Assembly (NCBI GenBank): GCA_937914675.1
Contig: CALDOC010000350.1
Coordinates: forward strand, 1-10,693
DNA: 10,693 nt
Origin: an uncultured Sulfurimonas sp.
GTDB lineage: Bacteria > Campylobacterota > Campylobacteria > Campylobacterales > Sulfurimonadaceae
Direction: 5' to 3'
Shown here: piece by piece, positions 1 through 6,657 of the stretch
Layout: each line of letters opens with the position of its first letter
Numbering within the stretch: position 1 is the first letter of the stretch
Translations under genes and position numbers: made by a program
Notes under the pieces: generated by a model
Database searches by the model: none
Seen by the model: only the letters and a program-made list of their open reading frames with translations
What the model was told of the DNA's origin: nothing

Positions 1-41
1 ACCATTTTAGCTTGTTTTCTCATATGTCCGCTATTTCATGC

Positions 42-60
42 TTTTTGGCTAAAATATCGC
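42..60 (+). promoter_or_regulatory. candidate promoter of the first phosphoesterase gene
   Basis: A T-run is followed by TAAAAT (50-55), which could be a sigma-70 -10 element of the Campylobacterota kind, where T-rich DNA replaces a strict -35 box. The same stretch also has the GG-N10-GC spacing of a sigma-54 promoter (GG at 47-48, GC at 59-60, in the context TTGGCT and TCGC), but the -12 half is imperfect. The two readings overlap and sequence alone cannot separate them. Confidence 0.3.
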
Positions 61-90
61 CACGGTTAAATATTTTTTTAAAGAGTGGTC

Positions 91-855
91 ATGTTTGAAT
101 TTTTTAGTAAATTTTTTGAAGTTTTTCCTAAACGCTTAATTGTGTATGGAGACGTACATGGGTGCTTAGATGAATTTAAAGAACTTCGTCACAAGATTAC
201 GCCAAGACCCAACGACATTGAAGTCTCTTTGGGCGACATAATCAATAAAGGTCCTCATAGCAAAGAGTTAATAGAGTATTTTATGTTACATAAGATACTC
301 CTCATTACTGGAAACCATGAAGATAAAATCCTTCGTTATCGCCGTTTTGAGAAATTAAAATCCAAACGCAATCCCATTATTTTGTCGGAATTGCAAAAAA
401 AAGTTTATCATTCCCTTAGTCGCGTTCATTTTGAATACCTCTCAAAGGCGCCTCTCTTTTACCGGTTTGGAAAAGTGACTCTTTTGCATGCGGGCATCAC
501 AAACGCCATGAGACTCGAGACTCTTGGTAAAAAAGAATCGGCGTTGATCTTTCACATACGATGGCTTGATAAAAAGTTTCATTTCGTCTCCATTGAAGAG
601 ACGAAGAACAAAGGGAAATATTTTTGGTCGGACGTCTACGACGGTGGATCAGGCTTTGTCGTGTATGGCCATCAGCCATTTAAAGAGGTCAAAGTCAACA
701 AAAACGCTTTGGGAATCGACACTGGGTGCGCTTATGGCAACAAACTCACGGCGGCGGTATTCGACATGGATTATGACATCGTGGAAAATCTGAACTACTC
801 CATTTATCAGGTGAACGCCAAGGCCGTTTACTCCGTGAAAGACCACTGGATTTGA
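91..855 (+). CDS. PPP-family metallophosphoesterase, PrpE/ApaH-like
   Basis: A 254-residue cytoplasmic calcineurin-like phosphoesterase with no signal peptide or membrane segment. The metal-site motifs appear in order: GDVHG (20-24), GDIINKG (48-54), GNHED (74-78), a HAG histidine at 133 and YGHQPF with His 194. GIDTGC near the C-terminus is typical of PrpE and symmetrical bis(5'-nucleosyl)-tetraphosphatase relatives. Likely substrates are therefore dinucleoside polyphosphates or phosphoproteins; this is inferred from the family and no specific substrate is visible. The second motif is NKG where the PPP family usually has DRG, so the phosphate-contacting Arg is replaced by Lys. A GTG two codons upstream (85) is possible, but AAAGAG at 80-85 is a good ribosome-binding site for the ATG at 91 and overlaps that GTG, so the ATG is preferred. 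The gene appears to be transcribed alone. Confidence 0.9.
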   Translation: MFEFFSKFFEVFPKRLIVYGDVHGCLDEFKELRHKITPRPNDIEVSLGDIINKGPHSKELIEYFMLHKILLITGNHEDKILRYRRFEKLKSKRNPIILSELQKKVYHSLSRVHFEYLSKAPLFYRFGKVTLLHAGITNAMRLETLGKKESALIFHIRWLDKKFHFVSIEETKNKGKYFWSDVYDGGSGFVVYGHQPFKEVKVNKNALGIDTGCAYGNKLTAAVFDMDYDIVENLNYSIYQVNAKAVYSVKDHWI

Positions 856-860
856 AACGC

Positions 861-881
861 TTCGCATAGAGAGTTTGCGAA
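861..881. terminator. hairpin after the first phosphoesterase gene, weak terminator candidate
   Basis: TTCGCA (861-866) pairs perfectly with TGCGAA (876-881) across a nine-base loop, starting five bases after the stop codon. No T-run follows on either strand, so this is not a classical intrinsic terminator. It may end or stabilise the message of the gene at 91-855, or that of the reverse ORF at 933-1148. Confidence 0.3.
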
Positions 882-932
882 ACAATGGAAAAAGCGGTTA
901 TTACAATACTCTGTTCTCTCCGTGAAATAAAT

Positions 933-1148
933 TTATTTTTTTGTAATTAAAAAAATATGCAGATAACCGTAATACGTTAATAGTTTAATGTTTTTATCTA
1001 CGTTCATATCGTCTTTAAGGTCTAAAAAATAGCTACTCAATTCGCTCTCGTTTAAATCGCCCAAATAATGATAATCGCTATGTTCTTCGCAATTAAGTCG
1101 AATAAGACGATGGCTTGGCGTTTGCGTGTCGGAAATCCATATTTTCAT
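933..1148 (-). CDS. hypothetical protein, 71 residues, doubtful
   Basis: This is the only substantial open frame in the 343-base gap between the two phosphoesterase genes. The predicted product is a small, acidic, soluble-looking protein rich in Asp, Glu, Leu and Tyr with a hydrophobic C-terminal stretch (YGYLHIFLI). I recognise no family. In favour: the composition is protein-like and a perfect TATAAT (1160 to 1155 on this strand) lies just upstream. Against: GGAGA directly abuts the ATG with no spacer, so it cannot work as a normal ribosome-binding site. If TATAAT is the -10 box, transcription would start at about the ATG and the message would be leaderless. The stop codon lies in a 14-base AT palindrome (925-938). 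The alternative is a chance ORF in a regulatory gap. Confidence 0.42.
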   Translation of the reverse strand: MKIWISDTQTPSHRLIRLNCEEHSDYHYLGDLNESELSSYFLDLKDDMNVDKNIKLLTYYGYLHIFLITKK

Positions 1149-1149
1149 T

Positions 1150-1191
1150 CTCCAATTATATACTTTTTTATATTAAAATTTATTAACAGGA
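1150..1191 (+). promoter_or_regulatory. promoter region and ribosome-binding site of the membrane phosphoesterase gene
   Basis: TATACT (1159-1164) followed by a T-tract and further A/T DNA is a plausible -10 element, with no convincing -35 box. AACAGGA (1185-1191) is a good ribosome-binding site seven bases before the ATG at 1199. The same few bases read TATAAT on the opposite strand (1160 to 1155), so the site may fire both ways. Confidence 0.4.
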
Positions 1192-1198
1192 TTAGACC

Positions 1199-2314
1199 AT
1201 GAACCCATTACTTTTCACTTTAGCCATTTTAGGCGTATTTTCGCTTTTAAATATGTACATATCCAAGCGACTCATCGCGCATTTGGATATAAACTCAAAA
1301 AAGAAACGTCTTCTAAGAGTTTTTTTATACGTAAATCTTGCAGGTATCTTCGCTTACGTTATGGGGCGATACTATATTGATTTTCCAAACTGGATCTATT
1401 TTTTATTGAGTTTGCCCATAGGCGTGCTTTTTTTACTATTTTGCACAGCGATCGTTTACGACTTGTTAAGAATCTTGTTGTCTTTTACAAAAGTTTCACC
1501 AAAAAGAAGAAAGTTTTTCAAAACCTCTTTGGACGTCTCCTCTTTCGCCGTCGCCTCCTCCATGAGCGCCAGCGGCATCTATGAGGCCAGACATGTTGAG
1601 CTTGAAAAAGTTGAAATCAAGATAGACAAGTTGAAAAAAGAGTATAAAATAGTTCAGATTAGCGACATTCATATCGGTGGGCTCATAGACAAAGAGTTTA
1701 TGAAAGAGATTGTAAATCGCATCAACGCTTGTGAACCGGATTTGGTCGTCATTACGGGCGATTTGGTGGACATTGAAATAAACAAAGCCAAAGAGACGAT
1801 GAACGAGCTAAAAAACTTAACTTCAAAATACGGAACTTACTACATAGTAGGCAACCATGAATACTTTCACGAGATAGAAAAAATCATTGAGAGCGTCAAA
1901 TCGCTCAACATACGAGTTCTTGAAAATGAAAACGTCTTCGTCGGCGAGGAAAACGAAGGCTTTAATCTTGCCGGAGTTTATGACATTTTTGGCTATAGAG
2001 CGAAAAAATACATGCCAGACATTGCAAAGGCTCTCAAAGATAAAAGAGACGCTCCAACCATCCTTTTGGCTCATCAGCCAAGATTTTTGGAAGAAGTGAC
2101 TTCCGGAGTAGATTTGGTTTTGAGCGGACACACTCATGGCGGACAGATATACCCATTTAGATTTTTAGTCAAATTGCAACAGCCCTACATAAGCGGACTG
2201 CATCAACATAACGACAAATTGCAAATCTACGTCAACAAAGGCACCGGATTTTGGGGACCGCCCATGCGTCTTGGAGCTAGCGCTGAAATAACCGAAATAA
2301 TTCTTAAAAGATAA
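1199..2314 (+). CDS. membrane-anchored metallophosphoesterase, YaeI/YkuE/LpxG type
   Basis: A 371-residue protein. The N-terminal part is membrane-embedded: hydrophobic helices at about 4-21, 40-57 and 64-95, with a fourth, weaker one near 111-126 just after the basic stretch PKRRKFFK. The catalytic calcineurin-like domain (about 145-371) has SDIHIGG (Asp156, His158), GDLVD (Asp188), GNHEYF (Asn219, His220), AHQP (His292) and GHTHGG (His311, His313), so the two-metal site is complete. Known relatives include E. coli YaeI, Bacillus YkuE and chlamydial LpxG, which hydrolyse phosphoesters or UDP-diacylglucosamine at the membrane. A lipid-linked or nucleotide-sugar substrate is therefore plausible but not shown here. 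It is unlike the phosphoesterase at 91-855, which belongs to the PPP branch and is soluble. The ATG has the well-placed AGGA at 1188-1191. The gene probably forms its own transcript, as ahpC downstream has its own promoter-like region. Confidence 0.93.
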   Translation: MNPLLFTLAILGVFSLLNMYISKRLIAHLDINSKKKRLLRVFLYVNLAGIFAYVMGRYYIDFPNWIYFLLSLPIGVLFLLFCTAIVYDLLRILLSFTKVSPKRRKFFKTSLDVSSFAVASSMSASGIYEARHVELEKVEIKIDKLKKEYKIVQISDIHIGGLIDKEFMKEIVNRINACEPDLVVITGDLVDIEINKAKETMNELKNLTSKYGTYYIVGNHEYFHEIEKIIESVKSLNIRVLENENVFVGEENEGFNLAGVYDIFGYRAKKYMPDIAKALKDKRDAPTILLAHQPRFLEEVTSGVDLVLSGHTHGGQIYPFRFLVKLQQPYISGLHQHNDKLQIYVNKGTGFWGPPMRLGASAEITEIILKR

Positions 2315-2340
2315 AAATTATCCTTAAAAAAAATGATTAG

Positions 2341-2406
2341 GTTTTTTCATCTTATTTTCGTTAATTATCTTTAGTTAGAATTACGACAACAAACAAACCC
2401 AAAGGA
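2341..2406 (+). promoter_or_regulatory. ahpC promoter and ribosome-binding site
   Basis: Spaced T-tracts (2342-2347, 2355-2358) precede TAGAAT (2376-2381), the pattern of Campylobacterota housekeeping promoters that use T-rich periodic DNA in place of a -35 box. AAAGGA (2401-2406) is a strong ribosome-binding site seven bases before the ATG at 2414. No clear inverted repeat for a Fur/PerR-type repressor was seen, so peroxide control is possible but not visible. Confidence 0.5.
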
Positions 2407-2413
2407 CGTATAT

Positions 2414-3010
2414 ATGTTAGTAACAAACCCTGCTCCAGATTTTAGCGCGACAACAGTTTTAGGTGACGGTTCAATCGTTGACAATTTTAAATTATCAGAA
2501 AACATGGGTGAAAAAGGCACTGTACTTTTTTTCTATCCACTAGATTTTACTTTCGTATGTCCTTCAGAGCTTATCGCTTTTGACCATAGACTCAAAGATT
2601 TCAAAGATCGTGGCGTAAACGTCATCGGCGTATCCGTTGATAGCCAATTTTCTCACTTCGCATGGAGAGAAACTCCAATCAACAATGGTGGAATCGGCCG
2701 CGTTGGTTACCCACTTGTAGCCGACCTTACTAAGTCAATCTCTAAAGATTACGACGTGCTTTTCGGTGAAGCGGTAGCCCTTCGTGGTTCATTCCTAATC
2801 GATGGTAACGGTATCGTTCGTCACGCGGTGGTCAATGACTTGCCACTTGGTCGTAACATTGACGAGATGATTCGCATGGTAGACGCGATGCAATTCACTG
2901 ACGAGTTTGGCGAAGTGTGCGCCGCTGGTTGGCAAAAAGGCGACGAGGGAATGAAAGCTACGACTGAAGGCGTCGCTGAGTACCTTGGTAAACATGAGGG
3001 CGATTTATAA
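2414..3010 (+). CDS. ahpC: 2-Cys peroxiredoxin (alkyl hydroperoxide reductase AhpC/TsaA)
   Basis: A 198-residue cytoplasmic typical 2-Cys peroxiredoxin that reduces hydrogen peroxide, organic peroxides and probably peroxynitrite, then is recycled by a thiol reductant. The peroxidatic motif FYPLDFTFVCPSEL places Cys49 with Pro42 and Thr46. The catalytic Arg is about 124 in ALRGSF, and the resolving cysteine is Cys169 in GEVCAAGW. Length, start and most motifs match from memory the H. pylori TsaA protein, which is recycled by thioredoxin rather than AhpF; no ahpF lies here, so thioredoxin is the likely donor (inferred). GGIG (92-95) together with Tyr190-Leu191 near the C-terminus approximates the GGLG/YF pair linked to sensitivity to over-oxidation. 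The gene has its own promoter and faces the reverse-strand genes across a short hairpin junction. Confidence 0.97.
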   Translation: MLVTNPAPDFSATTVLGDGSIVDNFKLSENMGEKGTVLFFYPLDFTFVCPSELIAFDHRLKDFKDRGVNVIGVSVDSQFSHFAWRETPINNGGIGRVGYPLVADLTKSISKDYDVLFGEAVALRGSFLIDGNGIVRHAVVNDLPLGRNIDEMIRMVDAMQFTDEFGEVCAAGWQKGDEGMKATTEGVAEYLGKHEGDL

Positions 3011-3023
3011 TCACCTCTTTTTA

Positions 3024-3044
3024 GTTCTCACTTCATGTGAGAGC
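3024..3044. terminator. hairpin at the convergent junction of ahpC and the reverse operon
   Basis: GTTCTCAC (3024-3031) pairs with GTGAGAGC (3037-3044) around a TTCAT loop, giving eight pairs including one G-T. It begins 14 bases after the ahpC stop and nine bases beyond the reverse gene ending at 3053. Short outer arms CCTC (3014-3017) and GAGG (3045-3048) could extend it. Neither side has a proper T-run, so it is a probable bidirectional transcript end of atypical form rather than a textbook terminator. Confidence 0.5.
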
Positions 3045-3052
3045 GGAGGAAA

Positions 3053-3247
3053 TCAAGGAGAAGAAAGGGGAGAGCTCGTCAAGAGTTCTTCCTTTTTCGC
3101 TTTAGGCAAATCATTCGCGCCGTGATGAGCCTTCTTTTGTTGAAGGGCTTTTTCTTTTTGAATCGCGTTGATTATGTCGTTCACCAAATCGAAACCGTTG
3201 CTAAAACTTTTAAACTCGGGGGAAGAATCCTGTCTTGTCGCTAACAT
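3053..3247 (-). CDS. small uncharacterised protein, 64 residues, paired with the Hsp20-like gene
   Basis: The start has a strong ribosome-binding site, AAGGA (3259 to 3255 on this strand) seven bases before the ATG, in the 13-base gap after the Hsp20-like gene's stop. This supports a real second gene of that transcript. The protein is soluble-looking. It has a helical, hydrophobic-spaced stretch around residues 15-30 (GFDLVNDIINAIQKEKALQ), then a Lys-rich middle (QQKKAHHG, KAKKEE) and a Ser/Pro tail. There are no cysteines, membrane segments or family motifs that I recognise. Tight linkage suggests work with the small heat-shock protein or under the same stress, but that is inference from position only. 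Confidence 0.58.
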   Translation of the reverse strand: MLATRQDSSPEFKSFSNGFDLVNDIINAIQKEKALQQKKAHHGANDLPKAKKEELLTSSPLSSP

Positions 3248-3260
3248 TGGAAAATCCTTG

Positions 3261-3857
3261 TCACTTCTCTAGGGAATTTTTTTTGCTAATCGTGAGAATC
3301 AGCAATCCGTCTTTATACTCTTTTTTGAGCGAGCCGACGTCCGCGTCGAGAGGCAAGGTCACTTCTCGCCTATAGTTGACGGCTTGGCGTTCATGGTAGT
3401 AATAATTTGTAAAGTCGTCATCCTTCTCCTTTGACGCTTTGGCGCTCACCGCCAGTTTTCCATTTTCTATTTTTACGTCGATGGCGTCGATCAACGAACC
3501 GGGGATTTCCATAATCAACACGTATTTTCCATTTTGCTCTTTCATGTCAAAGCGCGGCATGCGATAAGATTCTGAAAAAAACTCGTTAAACTCCGGAATG
3601 GCTTGAAAATAACTCGCCATGTCCATAAAATTCTCTTCCATCTTATGACGCAAACGCTCCATCTCCACGAATGGGTTTTTGTTTTCATTAAAAAAACTGT
3701 TCACCCACTCCTCATGGTTAAGGATGAACGGCGCTTTTTTTAGTGAATAGGCAAAAACTTCACCCTCTGAACGATTTTCGTCGTACAAATAATACGCCTG
3801 AACCATTATCACCACTACAAGCAGAGACATGATAACTTTCAAATAATTTTCTTTCAT
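3261..3857 (-). CDS. membrane-anchored small heat-shock protein (Hsp20/alpha-crystallin domain)
   Basis: A 198-residue protein. One N-terminal hydrophobic helix (about 7-24, KVIMSLLVVVIMVQAYYLY) after a Lys-containing start predicts a signal anchor that exposes the rest to the periplasm. A charged helical region (about 45-95) follows, then an alpha-crystallin domain (about 101-193). The domain contains MPRFDMKE, the strand KYVLIMEIPG, VTLPLDADV and the signature region YKDGLLILTISK. Small heat-shock proteins hold unfolding clients without ATP; here that would be next to the inner membrane. The usual C-terminal I-x-I tail is absent, since the protein ends KKNSLEK. A TTG start 42 bases upstream (3899) is possible, but GGAG (3867 to 3864) six bases before the ATG at 3857 and the immediate signal-anchor sequence favour this start. 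It forms a pair with the small gene at 3053-3247. Confidence 0.88.
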   Translation of the reverse strand: MKENYLKVIMSLLVVVIMVQAYYLYDENRSEGEVFAYSLKKAPFILNHEEWVNSFFNENKNPFVEMERLRHKMEENFMDMASYFQAIPEFNEFFSESYRMPRFDMKEQNGKYVLIMEIPGSLIDAIDVKIENGKLAVSAKASKEKDDDFTNYYYHERQAVNYRREVTLPLDADVGSLKKEYKDGLLILTISKKNSLEK

Positions 3858-3913
3858 CTTCGACTCCATTATTTTTTTATTGAAACGACTTCGATTCAAC
3901 TCATATACGCGAG

Positions 3914-3930
3914 ATTGTACGAAAAAACTA
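3914..3930 (-). promoter_or_regulatory. candidate promoter of the Hsp20-like gene pair
   Basis: In the 106 bases between the EAL gene and the Hsp20-like gene, the reverse strand reads a T-run (3927 to 3922) followed by TACAAT (3919 to 3914), a reasonable sigma-70 -10 box. No CIRCE element (the HrcA operator) or HspR-type repeat was found, and no clear terminator lies between the genes. Read-through from the chemosensory operon therefore remains possible. Confidence 0.4.
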
Positions 3931-3963
3931 TGCAGAGACTATGGAGAAAACCAAAGGGCCATC

Positions 3964-6657
3964 TCACAGTCTCGCTCGCACAAACGCTTCAAACTCTTCC
4001 GCGCGAATCGGCTTAGAGAAGTAATACCCTTGTATCTCGTCGCATCCTAGTTCTTTGAGATACTCAAACTGTTCTTTCGTTTCAACGCCCTCGGCTATGG
4101 TTTTGAGACCGAGGCTTTTGCTCATGCTTATGATGGCGGCGACTATCGCCTTGTCTTCTTGATTATTGACGATGTCGCGGATAAACGATTGATCTATCTT
4201 GAGTTTGTAAACCTTGAACTTTTTAAGGTAACTCAAAGAGGAGTATCCCGTTCCAAAATCGTCAATCGCCATCCGTATTCCGCGCGCGTGGAGACTGTCC
4301 ATGATCACGTACACCTTTTGCGGATTCTTCATCGCGACCGCTTCGGTGAGTTCAATCTCGAGATAGTGCGGCGGAAGTTTCGTCTCTTCGAGGATTTTCT
4401 CCACAAGAGCCTGCAGTTCTTCTTGTTTAAACTGAACCGCCGAGATGTTGACGGCGATTATCATAGGTGGCAAGCCCTCTTCCATCCAGCGCTGAGTCTG
4501 ATGCACTGCGGTGCGCATCACCCATTCGCCGATTTCCAAAATCAAACCGTTTTTCTCCGCGAGATGGATGAACTTGTCAGGTGGAACGTTTCCAAAAGTC
4601 GGATGAGTCCATCGAAGCAGCGCCTCGGCTCCAATCACGCGATTGTCATGCGTTGAAACCTGCGGTTGATAAGCCACGTGCAACTGGTTTGATTTCAAGG
4701 CGTGATACAGGGCGTTGCTAAGCTCCAAATCGTAAGATGAATTTTTTTGCATCTCTTGCGCGAAAAAGCGGTAACAGTTGCGCCCTTCCTGTTTGGCGTT
4801 GTACATGGCCACGTCGGCGTTTTTCAAGATGGTTTCCGTGTCGGAGCCATCGTTTGGATAGATCGAGACGCCTATGGACGCCGTGACCATCAGCTCCATG
4901 TCGGCTATGTCAAAAGGCAAAGCGATGTTTTTGGAAAGTTTTTTGAGAATGTTTCCCATATCCGCGACCTCAACGTCGCGCATCAAAAAGATGAATTTAT
5001 CTCCGCTAAAACGCGATACCGAGTCTTCCTCTCTTAAAAGTGACAAAAATCGTTTGCCAAGCTCTATCAGCAACATGTCTCCCACATGATGTCCAAGCGT
5101 GTCGTTAATCGCTTGAAAGTGATCGAGACCCAAAACAATCACGGCGAACTGTTTGTTGCTTTGCTCAGCCCAAATGAACGCGGCTTTAATGGCCTCTTCG
5201 AGTCGCGCCTTGTTCGCGAGACCCGTGAGAGAGTCAAAATTCGCGAGATAATGGATGCGTTCCTCCGCGTTTTTTTTATCCGTAATGTCCTCTTTTGTCA
5301 CAATGTAGCTTATGACGCCTCCATCAGCCTGAAATATTGGTGAGTATTTTACGTTTTCAATATATTCTTTCGAGCTTTTGTGTTGATTGGCGTACTCGTT
5401 GCTATATGTTTTTCCCAAAATCATCTGGGTGATTATGTTTCTGTATTCACTTTTTGGCAATTCGCATGAAGGATGTTCTTGCGATTTTCGGCCAACCGTT
5501 TCAGGTTTTGAGTAACCCGTGACGACTTCAAAAGCGTCGTTGACGTATTCAATCGTCCCGTCAATGTTTACGATGGCGATCGCGTTTTGGTTTTGCTCTA
5601 TGGCTTGGGAGAGTTTGAGCAACTCCTCTTCCGCTTTTTTTTTCTCAGTAACGTCGCTGCATACTTTTAAGACGTAGTTTATCTCTCCAAGCTTGTCATA
5701 CTCCGCGACGGAAGTTGAGTCGAGCCAAACTTTCTCCTTGCCGGGAATGTTGAGCTCGATCTCAACTCTAAATTTATTCCCCGTTTTAAAGACTTCGGCT
5801 ATTATGGCGTGGCATGAACCAAATTTCGACACCATGCCGTCTAAAATGTCTATTGATTTTCCGATGAGCCTATCGCGGGAAGTTCCAAATAATTTTTCCA
5901 TCGCGTCGTTCACGTACGAGATGTTGAAATTTTTATCTATCCTCACTATAAAATTCGGAGTGTTTTCGCTAAGCGTCCGAAACTGTTCCTCTTTGAGTAT
6001 CAAGTCTTTCGTGCGCTCCAAAATCTTCTCTTCTAGCTCTTCATTCAACTCCTCGAGATCATTTCGAGTCTCTTGAAGCTGGGTGTTTTTGTAGTAAGAA
6101 TCTTCATAGCTTGAAATGAGCAAATCCAAAAGTTGCGCTTTAGCGGCGGTGATGACAAAGTCCTTCCCCGCATAGCGAAGCGTGACGCCATCCTCTTGAT
6201 TCACCTCTTTGCGTCTTTGCGTGTTAAAGCAGAGTTCATCTATAACCTCGGGCAGAAGCTTTTTTTCATAAGGCTTCACAAGAAACTTGTTCGCTCCGAC
6301 GTCAATGCTTCGGATGATGTTGTGAGGTTCGGCAAATGAAGTCAAAAGAATAACGGGGATGCCTCGAAGCTCCGCGTTCGCTCGAATAGCCTTGCAAAGA
6401 TCGTAACCATTCATTTTTGGCATCTCTATATCGCTGAGAACCACGTCGGGCTTCACATACGTCGATTTAAGCCACTCGTAAGCTTCCTCTCCGTCCAAAC
6501 TAAGATGCACTTCATACTGATTACTCTCTAAAAAATGTTTCAACAACCTCGCCTGCGTCAAACTGTCCTCAACCAAAAGTATAAAAATATCTATCTTCAC
6601 GTCATCAAGCGCTTTCATGTTTGCTCCGAGTAAGTCGTTCATCTCTTTATCAGCCAT
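3964..6657 (-). CDS. receiver-PAS-PAS-GGDEF-EAL protein, predicted cyclic-di-GMP phosphodiesterase
   Basis: An 897-residue cytoplasmic output protein. The receiver domain (about 22-143) has the acid pair Glu30-Asp31, phospho-acceptor Asp76 in LSDIEMP, Thr106 and Lys128. A coiled linker (about 185-225) follows, then two PAS domains (about 226-340 and 346-465) that could bind a ligand or cofactor. The GGDEF domain (about 466-632) looks catalytically dead: the signature reads SGDKF (551-555), and the first metal Asp, in the DxD before the HFQAIND segment, is Gly510. An RxxD (Arg542, Asp545) sits exactly five residues before it, as in the product-binding I-site. The EAL domain (about 645-895) looks active: EALLRW (678-683), Asn737, ELTE (769-772), IDDFGTGYSSL with Asp799-Asp800, KLKID, AEGVET and QGYYFSKP. 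The net prediction is hydrolysis of cyclic-di-GMP controlled by phosphorylation. GGAGA (6669 to 6665) lies seven bases before the ATG. The start overlaps the kinase gene by 19 bases, implying translational coupling. Confidence 0.95.
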   Translation of the reverse strand: MADKEMNDLLGANMKALDDVKIDIFILLVEDSLTQARLLKHFLESNQYEVHLSLDGEEAYEWLKSTYVKPDVVLSDIEMPKMNGYDLCKAIRANAELRGIPVILLTSFAEPHNIIRSIDVGANKFLVKPYEKKLLPEVIDELCFNTQRRKEVNQEDGVTLRYAGKDFVITAAKAQLLDLLISSYEDSYYKNTQLQETRNDLEELNEELEEKILERTKDLILKEEQFRTLSENTPNFIVRIDKNFNISYVNDAMEKLFGTSRDRLIGKSIDILDGMVSKFGSCHAIIAEVFKTGNKFRVEIELNIPGKEKVWLDSTSVAEYDKLGEINYVLKVCSDVTEKKKAEEELLKLSQAIEQNQNAIAIVNIDGTIEYVNDAFEVVTGYSKPETVGRKSQEHPSCELPKSEYRNIITQMILGKTYSNEYANQHKSSKEYIENVKYSPIFQADGGVISYIVTKEDITDKKNAEERIHYLANFDSLTGLANKARLEEAIKAAFIWAEQSNKQFAVIVLGLDHFQAINDTLGHHVGDMLLIELGKRFLSLLREEDSVSRFSGDKFIFLMRDVEVADMGNILKKLSKNIALPFDIADMELMVTASIGVSIYPNDGSDTETILKNADVAMYNAKQEGRNCYRFFAQEMQKNSSYDLELSNALYHALKSNQLHVAYQPQVSTHDNRVIGAEALLRWTHPTFGNVPPDKFIHLAEKNGLILEIGEWVMRTAVHQTQRWMEEGLPPMIIAVNISAVQFKQEELQALVEKILEETKLPPHYLEIELTEAVAMKNPQKVYVIMDSLHARGIRMAIDDFGTGYSSLSYLKKFKVYKLKIDQSFIRDIVNNQEDKAIVAAIISMSKSLGLKTIAEGVETKEQFEYLKELGCDEIQGYYFSKPIRAEEFEAFVRARL

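Noticed and set aside
925..938. A 14-base perfect palindrome AAATAAATTTATTT as an operator or recombination site
   Set aside because: It is only A and T in an AT-rich gap and overlaps the stop of the doubtful reverse ORF; chance is a sufficient explanation.
2315..2350. Intrinsic terminator after the membrane phosphoesterase gene
   Set aside because: An A-run and a T-run are present but are not linked by a GC-containing stem.
3858..3899. TTG start at 3899 for the Hsp20-like gene, adding 14 residues
   Set aside because: It would place a polar, basic stretch before the signal anchor and has a poorer ribosome-binding site than the ATG at 3857.
3901..3963. Terminator between the EAL gene and the Hsp20-like gene
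   Set aside because: The CATAG motifs here are direct, not inverted, repeats and form no stem before the T-run; I saw no hairpin good enough to call.
4159..4656. A 165-codon forward open frame opposite the EAL domain
   Set aside because: It is antisense to conserved EAL motifs, so codon constraint on the real gene explains it.
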